From assembly GCA_947652115.1 (NCBI GenBank), contig OX393569.1, positions 22,571,910-22,635,909 on the forward strand: a stretch of 64,000 bases of DNA. The letters run 5' to 3'. Below are positions 53,055 through 64,000 of the stretch, piece by piece. Position 1 is the first letter of the stretch; each line of letters begins with the position of its first letter. The DNA is from Blastomussa wellsi (lineage: Eukaryota; Cnidaria; Anthozoa; Scleractinia; Plerogyridae). A program made the position numbers and the translations under genes. The notes beneath the pieces are model-generated. The model was not told the origin of the DNA. It worked only from the letters and a program-made list of their open reading frames with translations, and searched no databases.

Positions 53055-55703
53055 TTAAAATCCTTCCGTAAAAATTTCTGATCGTTTATCAACATCCTTG
53101 GTTACGCAGGTTGGGTTAGCTGGATAGTCGTCTTCATCAATAAAGTACATGTCCTTTCTTGGCTTATGACACCACTTAGCAAATGATGATGAAATGGACC
53201 TGCGCATGACCTTAACCGTGTTCCACTGGGCATTGAAGATCACTTGGCCGTGGTCGATACACGAATCCGCGAACAACGCAAGATTTTTTGACCCCTTTAT
53301 GACACCCTTCATGGCTTTCAAGGTAGTTTTTCGGAATTTCTTGATTTGTTTCACTTCTTTCTTTGTACAGGAGTACGGATGTGAAGCACATTTGATTTCC
53401 CAGATGTTTCCAAGCTGCCATGAGTCGTACAAAGGGTTCACGATAAACATGCGGCTTTTAACAAAGGGTAGAAAGTATTGCGGAAAGATACATTTCCAAA
53501 GCTCTTTGCCGGACATGTCGTGGACACACTGTTGTGGGACCCCATCCGTGCAGTCATGCAGCTTAAACATACTCTGCATTATCTTCCTGAATTTCCTATG
53601 TCCTTTCTGTTTACGTGAGGCTGTATCAAGGAAGAATCCTGAATCGGCCAAGACACGGTAGTGCACTTTTTTGGGAAGTTTAGAACGGACAAAGTCGCCA
53701 TGTAGCATGACAGCAAGTCCTCCAGCTGAGGTGCCAGAGAACACAACATGGCTCGCTTTCTGTATATCCGTGTCTGATAACAATTCCGATATGGTAGAAT
53801 CCAAAATTCTAAATCCGCGGAAATAAAGCAACGAGCCTTCAACGTTTACGGGGTCAGACCTGTTGCCTGAAAATGACGAGCCGTCACAGTAGGGAAGGTA
53901 GGCAACATTCCAGTTGTAGAATTGTGGGTTCTCTTTATCACTGTTTGAAAGAATTCCACCAGGATTTCCAAGAGGCTTGAAAAATAGTGAAGAACCCAAA
54001 TGCATACGACTCCTTCCCAAACAAGCTTCCTCATTCTCGCACCATGCTCCACCTTGTAGGTAAATAATCCATTTCTTGCTTCCATTACCAGAGCCTTTTC
54101 TTAAATAGTACCCAGGAGCAGAGCCGTCAAGGCAAACCGCCCCTGTTCTGTCAGCGGTTTTCACCGTTTGGTATTCATAACCGTTCGAAGATTGCTGGTA
54201 AAACTGCAAAAGCGAAATTTCTTCTGGGGAGGGCTGGGGCTGTGCTGCTACCGCAGGGCCTGTAGGATAATATATAGACGGGTATTGTACGGAGTACTGG
54301 GCACTGGCGTTCGATTGCAGGAAATGGTTCCCTTCAATGTGGTCGCTACTGGCATTTGTTTCAGTTTCAAGTTGCTGCTGCTGCTGATGATGATGATAAT
54401 GATGGTGGAGGTGGAGGTGGTGATGTTTGTGATAGTGACCGTGATGATAATGTCTGAGCTTAGGATGTGTTTCTTTTATCTTTTGTACCTCTAGTGTGAC
54501 ATTACTGACACTTCCATTGAAGATTCCATTATCCGCGTGGTGACTTAGTGCTCGAGATGAGTCGGATTCATTGCCTGTTTCATTGTTGTGGCGAGGCTGG
54601 TAATGTTGTCGTTCTTTGTGATCGGCTCGGTTTTCTTTACTGTGGTGTTGGTCATGCTCTTCGTTATTTTGTCCTCTAAAAATATCACTGTCCAGCTTAG
54701 AGAGGATTTCTTTCATTTTGGAGGTACGAGTCTTTTTCTTGAACTTCGTATCAAAAGCTCGAGATTCATCTGAAGGCAAGTTTGAGCTGCCGTCATCAGA
54801 AACATCTCCACCTGACATGGAAGCCGACACATCTTCTTGTTGATTGTCACGGTGGCCTATCGCACTCTTACTTCTCCCTGTCTCCTCCTTCCTTCTTTCA
54901 GAGATCAATTGTTGCGCTTCCTCTTCACTGAGGGCGTCATCTAAGTCATTATCATCATCTTCTCCTTCCAGGTCTAGACCCAAATCTCCATCGTTCTTGA
55001 AGTCTTTGAAGAGCTTGTCATATTCGCCGTCTCTATTTCCCTTAGTGACCTTGCTTTTCCTATAAATCTCGCTTCTTCTTTTCGGGCTTGCTGTTTTTCT
55101 TTCAGCCGCAGGTGCCACTGTTTTTACGTTCCTTTCATCTCCTTTCCTGTCGGTGTCTTTGTCACTTTCCACTTCTTGTTTAACATTAGCGCTACCACTG
55201 CTATCCTGAATTTTTATCTCACTCTCTGACCTTTCGATTCCTTTCCCTTCACCTTTGCTCTCTCCTGAAAAATCGGCACTTGTTTCTGGCTGTTTGTCCT
55301 CGCCAGAAGTAGCGAGGTCCTCGGTTGCAGTCTCACTATCGGCCTCAACAGAATTATCCGTGTCAGTTTCTTGAACATCCACCATGTAACTTGTTGGGTA
55401 GCTTCCACTGCCAGACATGTATTCCGCGTCGTTAGGCTCTCCACTTCCACTAACACCTTTCTCCTCCTCAGAGGGAATTGCACCACTATTTTCTACTGTT
55501 TCTTGCGAGGTTTTAGCTATAGCACTCCTTTCTACTGTTCGTTCCGATCCAGTTTGATACCATAAATACTCGCCTGGTTTACCAGACTTTGAAGCGTCTT
55601 GTTCAGTCTCGTCTTCGGAATTCTGAATATGTCTTGACGACACGACAAAAATTAATGTCAAAGTATAAAACAAACATAGATTCGGCAAGTTGCCGTTCCT
55701 CAT
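53055..55703 (-). CDS. Secreted pectin-acetylesterase/Notum-family hydrolase with acidic, SGSG- and His-rich N-terminal region
   Basis: Single-exon 882-residue protein. Signal peptide in residues 1-23 (LCLFYTLTLIFVVSS). Residues 24-400 are disordered and acidic, with Ser-Gly pairs including VSGSGEP (84-90) and MSGSGSY (96-102), a KRR at 208-210 and a (D/E)-rich run near 248-262. A His-rich run at about 418-439 (HYHHGHYHKHHHLHLHHHYH) precedes QQQQQ. The hydrolase domain covers about 515-882: VCLDGSAPGYYLRKG, oxyanion LQGGAWC, SRMHLGSS, NPQFYNWN, YCDGSSFSG, nucleophile FSGTSAGG (Ser659), ADSGFF, YDSWQ (Asp760), DSCIDHGQ (His818), YPANPTC. The Ser-Asp-His spacing fits the PAE/Notum family, and the landmarks SRMH-LGSS, YDSWQ and NPTC resemble plant-type pectin acetylesterases more than Notum. 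Animals of this kind have no pectin, so the substrate is unknown: O-acetylated glycans or lipidated proteins are possibilities. Confidence 0.9.
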   Translation of the reverse strand: MRNGNLPNLCLFYTLTLIFVVSSRHIQNSEDETEQDASKSGKPGEYLWYQTGSERTVERSAIAKTSQETVENSGAIPSEEEKGVSGSGEPNDAEYMSGSGSYPTSYMVDVQETDTDNSVEADSETATEDLATSGEDKQPETSADFSGESKGEGKGIERSESEIKIQDSSGSANVKQEVESDKDTDRKGDERNVKTVAPAAERKTASPKRRSEIYRKSKVTKGNRDGEYDKLFKDFKNDGDLGLDLEGEDDDNDLDDALSEEEAQQLISERRKEETGRSKSAIGHRDNQQEDVSASMSGGDVSDDGSSNLPSDESRAFDTKFKKKTRTSKMKEILSKLDSDIFRGQNNEEHDQHHSKENRADHKERQHYQPRHNNETGNESDSSRALSHHADNGIFNGSVSNVTLEVQKIKETHPKLRHYHHGHYHKHHHLHLHHHYHHHQQQQQLETETNASSDHIEGNHFLQSNASAQYSVQYPSIYYPTGPAVAAQPQPSPEEISLLQFYQQSSNGYEYQTVKTADRTGAVCLDGSAPGYYLRKGSGNGSKKWIIYLQGGAWCENEEACLGRSRMHLGSSLFFKPLGNPGGILSNSDKENPQFYNWNVAYLPYCDGSSFSGNRSDPVNVEGSLLYFRGFRILDSTISELLSDTDIQKASHVVFSGTSAGGLAVMLHGDFVRSKLPKKVHYRVLADSGFFLDTASRKQKGHRKFRKIMQSMFKLHDCTDGVPQQCVHDMSGKELWKCIFPQYFLPFVKSRMFIVNPLYDSWQLGNIWEIKCASHPYSCTKKEVKQIKKFRKTTLKAMKGVIKGSKNLALFADSCIDHGQVIFNAQWNTVKVMRRSISSSFAKWCHKPRKDMYFIDEDDYPANPTCVTKDVDKRSEIFTEGF

Positions 55704-57361
55704 GTTTTAAATTGAGGCGCAGCGTCGCCCCTGAGATAGTGGAAACAGACACGGTGGAATTCGAATCTGATTTCCTCCGGCAGAGCAACTATCTTTGAAC
55801 TTTCCTGAGGTAATTTGATGTCACGCGCATCCGGGTACCTGTGCTCCCTCTTTAGCTCTTATCTTCTTTGTTTTAGAAACAAAATAATTGACTTCAGAAA
55901 CACCATGGGCGTGAACATGAATCTGTTGTATGTGCGAAACAAAACAACGTAGACGAGGATCCAGGATTGATTTACAAAGTGTCTATAATTAATCTTGAGT
56001 CAATAGAACGGGTGGTTCAAAGAGAAAACAACAGAACACCCGGCGAGTGCCAAGTTCTCTGCGTGCACAGACAACGGCCTTGGTACTCTGGTAATTGTGA
56101 TTCTCAAACAAGGTGCTGAAACAAAATTCGTCTGAACTTACTTCGTTTAAATAAGGAATGAGTTTTGAATTCAAGTCGTCTCTTGGTTGCAAGAGTTCTG
56201 TTTATAAAATCCGTGTCAGTTGTTTTGAAAGCAGGTCATTTATTTGAAGAAACAACATATTAGCAATGTAGTAAATTAGGCGAATGATTCTGCGGTGGTG
56301 TTGGGTGATTGGTTTACTGCAAAAAAATAATCTTACCTCTGCCCGGTACGAAATATAAAACGCGAACAGATGAAAGTACAATATCAAGACAACTTGAACT
56401 CCTGATTGGCAATGGGTTAAATCATGTTCGTCTCCTTGTGGTTGCTATTTATGAGCATCTAAGGTTTCGCACAATATTTATGGTTTGTTTTAATAACTTT
56501 TATTCATAGATACAAAGCTAACATTTATGAACGAACTTTCTTTGAAGAAAGAAAGCGGGAACGAAGTCGTTCATCTGCTCACCTAACGAGAAATAAAAAA
56601 TGAGGTTTCCGCTAACACGCGATTTTTAAGAACCCCTGTATCAAACACTGAGACAGTTGTAAACCAATTGTAGAGGTTACTATAAACAGCAAAACATAAC
56701 AAGTTTCAAAGCACGTTTTACGAGAATTAAAGATAAATGGAACTATTTTTATTGCAAACAAGTTTACAGAGTCACCCGCGAAATGAAGGTTTGTACTCTA
56801 TAGTAAATTTACTCTCTGCCAGAGCGGGATATGGAATGGTCAATCTGAATAAAATACTCTGGAAAGCTGTTCTCACATTAATGTTGCTTATTCTCCTCCT
56901 AGGACTAGGTCGGCCATAAAGATGATAAACTGAGTAATTTGGGGTTCATAACTTATAAGATTATGCCGCATAGTTTATGACGTGTACATTGATAGTCTTG
57001 ATCCCTTTACGAATATTAGCGTTTTGGTCTACATTTATATATTTATCTTTTTGTCGTAAAGGGCGTTTCGTAGTTTTCGTCCCATTGTTCAGGTGTGGTT
57101 AGCACTGGATGACGCTTCTTTAACAAGCCTGGAATGAACAGCACATCGCTCAGAACTGATGGCAATGGCAGCTTGGAATATTTCTTCACTAACGTTTTGC
57201 CGGACACCGTCCGTTATCATTGGCGGGCGTGGTCGCCAGGGCTTTAAAACCAACCTGTCAAGTCGGCTTTCTCGCAACTGATCTGGTCTATGGTTTCCAA
57301 TTCAGATTCGAGTTAACAAGTGATATGTTCAAGGTTTATAAGCTGATGCGATCTGCGCAAA
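55704..57361. other. Intergenic between PAE gene and ELP3 3' end
   Basis: No supportable gene. It holds the PAE-gene 5' region and the ELP3 3' UTR. ORFs of 60-70 codons here show no recognisable features. No repeat is recognised. Confidence 0.55.
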
Positions 57362-61775
<4,414 letters not shown>

Positions 61776-61805
61776 CTATTGAAACCTCATGAAGTTGTGC
61801 CTTAT

Positions 61806-62083
61806 GCCAAGCAGTGCATATTGCCAGAGCTTCTCACAGTTTCCGTAGCATTAAGTGGCAAGTAATATTTTTACTCCCCCCTGGATGGGATGCTAGTCCA
61901 TTACAGGCCTACCCACCAGCAATATTTTGTTGGTACCCATTTATACACCTGGGTGAAGAGAGGCACTGTGAGAGTGAAGTGTCTTGCCCAAGAAAGCAAT
62001 GCAGTGCCACAGCTGAGGATCAAACTCAGCCCATCCGACCCGGAGTCCAGCGCACTAACCATTAGACCACCACTCCTCCCACA
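61806..62083 (-). mobile_element. tRNA-derived SINE, family 1, copy C
   Basis: On the minus strand the head reads GGAGGAGTGGTGGTCTAATGG with A box GGTCTAATGGTTAGTGCGCT and a B box GAGTTTGATCC. The body matches copies A and B. It lies in the first ELP3 intron visible here. Confidence 0.82.
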
Positions 62084-63272
62084 CAATAATTAAGAAGTCA
62101 TTTAATAATTGAAACACTTACTACATCCAGTTTACCTATCAAAACATCTCGTAGGGTGATTTCAACATGTTTACCAGAAAGCAGGTTGCCTAACAACTGA
62201 TTATCTTACAAAAACTGCAGGCTCAGTTATTTCTCTAAGGCAGGATTCTGAGCCTTGTTGGTTGGTATGTATATTATATATATAGCATATTTGTAACTGT
62301 ACACTCACACAACAGGAAAAAAAGCCCTTTACATGTATTTCACGGTGTATGTTTTATAAAAACTAAATGCAATTACATTACAGGCCCGTAGGAACGAATT
62401 TGGAAGTGAGGGGGCACTACAGTTTCAGGGGGGGATACGTTTTTGAATGGGCCGAAGGCCCATTCCCTGTAGAGATGCCCGGGAAATTTTCAAAAATTAG
62501 ACGCGCTCTGGCGCCATTTGGTGCATTTTGGAGTCCCTGGCGAGGTGATATTTGTTGACAAGTTCGAGCGAACTTAAAGCATTTCAGATCCATATTTATT
62601 GATATCCGTTCTAAGAGAGATTCACATGTGTGAAAAACGTATGCCGCAATTTCTGCGCTATTATGATTCAGTGAACACCGAAGTTAATCTAACAAATTTA
62701 TTTTAATTTTCTGTTTTCGTTCGAAAACAATTTCCATTCAAAAACGTTCTCCAGAAGACAAAAATTGTTTTCTCGAGGTTACACTTAACGCCGTTTTAAT
62801 GTACTTTGAAAACGTTAAGGTTTTGCTGCCGCAACTGCCCACTGCTGCAGAAATGACAGAATCACTATCCTAAAAATAACTATGATTAAAGTAAATGAAA
62901 TTTGACGGATTGCACAACAAATTGAAGTAATAATAAGTGGGACTTAAATTGTTTGACCGAAAAGTCTCAGTCATAACAGACTGTTGGCATTTTTAACAAT
63001 ACCATGGCATCAGCATAACATCCGATTAACCCTGGCCTGAATAAACATTGGTACATTGTTTTTCATTTGAGAAGTGCATAGACATGTCACGAAGTCTCTG
63101 CAGCGGGGGCAATTTTTCCTAAGTTATCATGAAAAAATAACTATTAACATTTTAGATAATTTGTTATAATTGCCTACCTTTTTATACAATAATCCACAGC
63201 GAAAGGATAAAATATCGACGGCGAGATCGTTCATTAAAGCAGCCAAATAGAAGGAAGCAACTGAAATAGTTG
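62084..63272. other. ELP3 intron interior
   Basis: Lies upstream of ELP3 exon 61731-61651 on the minus strand; no ELP3 exon is found here. At 62382-62560 a sequence starting ACAGGCCCGTAGG shares its end with the TIR element at 15991. Otherwise it is AT-rich with nothing recognised. Confidence 0.5.
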
Positions 63273-63764
63273 TTAGCCGAGGCTAATTTCCGTTTCGTAA
63301 ACGGTCGGTGCCATTTTTAACGGTCGATGCCATAATTGGTAACCAAGCTTTTCGGAATGGACGATGCTATATGCGCTCTAGTTTAGGCCTGGACTAGGTC
63401 GAAACTGGTGATAGACTAATACACACTTACCAAATGCTTAATTGTTCAATTTCAGACTGGTCTGCTTGCGGTTAGCTTTATTTGTTGGGTGGGGCAATAC
63501 TATAAGTAAAATATATATACTAAGAAAGTCTTGTTTTATAACGAAATTTTGTGAGGATTTGGCGGATTGGCCTGGTAGTGTAGTGGTAGTGTACTGGTGA
63601 AATAGGGATGTTGGCTTGTCAGAGGTTCAGGGTTCGATTCTTGTCATTGACTAACAATTTTTCTTTTTTTGTGGGTAAAAAAATTCGATGATAGCCCAAA
63701 AAAAATTCTAAGTGTCGAAAAAATGGCATCGACCGTTTACGAAACGGAAACGTGCTTAGCCGAC
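63273..63764. mobile_element. TIR element containing a tRNA-like sequence
   Basis: TTTCCGTTTCGTAAACGGTC then GRTGCCATTTTT at 63287-63320 is inverted at 63719-63751, with one mismatch over about 32 bases. Outer bases also match in part (TTAGCCGA and TCGGCTAA). A tRNA-like stretch sits inside at 63568-63650. The element is about 490 bases and has no ORF. Confidence 0.75.
63568..63650 (+). other. tRNA-like sequence (probable pseudo-tRNA)
   Basis: TGGTAGTGTAGTGGTAGTGT resembles an A-box region of tRNA-Gly/Glu type, and GGTTCGATTCT at 63629 resembles a B box. The cloverleaf stems are not clean and the anticodon cannot be read with confidence, so it is called tRNA-like only. Confidence 0.45.
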
Positions 63765-64000
63765 CATACACGTGGCAGAGAGAAGTTAGATATTAAATAA
63801 AATTAACTTTATCCGCCATGAAGGGTAACGCAATCCTCCTGGCATTAGATAAGAGTCTGATAAGCAAAGGCTGGCATCTAGTTATATACGCTTCCAGGAA
63901 ATGTTATTATTTTTTTTAAAAAAAAAGAAAAATTTGAGCTTAAAAACCTTGAAACCATATTTACTCACAAAATATGGCATTTTCGTTTCTACTTCTTTAA

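Noticed and set aside
53055..55703. Calling the esterase a Notum orthologue
   Set aside because: The triad fits, but several landmarks (SRMH-LGSS, YDSWQ, NPTC) resemble plant-type PAE more, and the N-terminal region has no Notum counterpart. Family-level naming is safer.
61890..62093. ORFs in the SINE copies at 11025-11246 and 61814-62093 with similar peptides
   Set aside because: The similarity comes from the shared SINE sequence, which is noncoding.

Overview
The window looks like nuclear DNA of a metazoan, most likely an anthozoan cnidarian of the stony-coral type. The genes are conserved animal genes with mostly vertebrate-like exon structure and GT-AG introns. They lie in AT-rich DNA full of short tRNA-derived SINEs and small inverted-repeat transposons. 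The cnidarian assignment rests on recognising several of these repeat families and is inference; the animal assignment is firm.

Layout. 1-19.3 kb (+): the last 24 coding exons of USP32, a membrane-type ubiquitin hydrolase, entered in the middle of its DUSP domain and ending in a CAAX box. 19.3-22.6 kb: intergenic, with a hairpin MITE and a side-by-side pair of TIR elements. 22.6-29.6 kb (+): a complete EB1/MAPRE microtubule plus-end gene, seven exons, one intron with a GC donor. 29.8-32.5 kb: intergenic, with two hairpins. 32.58-35.99 kb (-): LONRF, with two RINGs, TPR-like repeats and a LON domain, in two exons. 38.17-45.65 kb (-): class I histone deacetylase HDAC1/2, 16 exons. 48.43-51.21 kb (-): a reticulocalbin/calumenin-like six-EF-hand ER protein ending HDEL, with a 200-base assembly gap directly upstream of its start. 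53.06-55.70 kb (-): an intronless 882-residue secreted protein with a pectin-acetylesterase/Notum-family hydrolase domain behind a long acidic, SGSG- and His-rich N-terminal region. 57.36-61.73 kb (-): the last 12 coding exons of ELP3, the Elongator radical-SAM/acetyltransferase subunit, including an apparent U12-type AT-AA intron. 61.7-64 kb: an ELP3 intron with a SINE and a TIR element that carries a tRNA-like sequence.

The genes are unrelated housekeeping genes (ubiquitin editing, microtubules, chromatin, ER calcium, tRNA wobble modification) and do not form an operon-like system. I found no bacterial-type defence system, CRISPR array or rRNA. The most unusual items are the PAE-domain gene with its proteoglycan-like extension, the minor-spliceosome intron in ELP3, a 44-base HDAC exon whose skipping gives an immediate stop, and nested transposons with readable target-site duplications. 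Exon boundaries were worked out by hand from splice sites, reading-phase continuity and remembered family sequences. No alignment was run.
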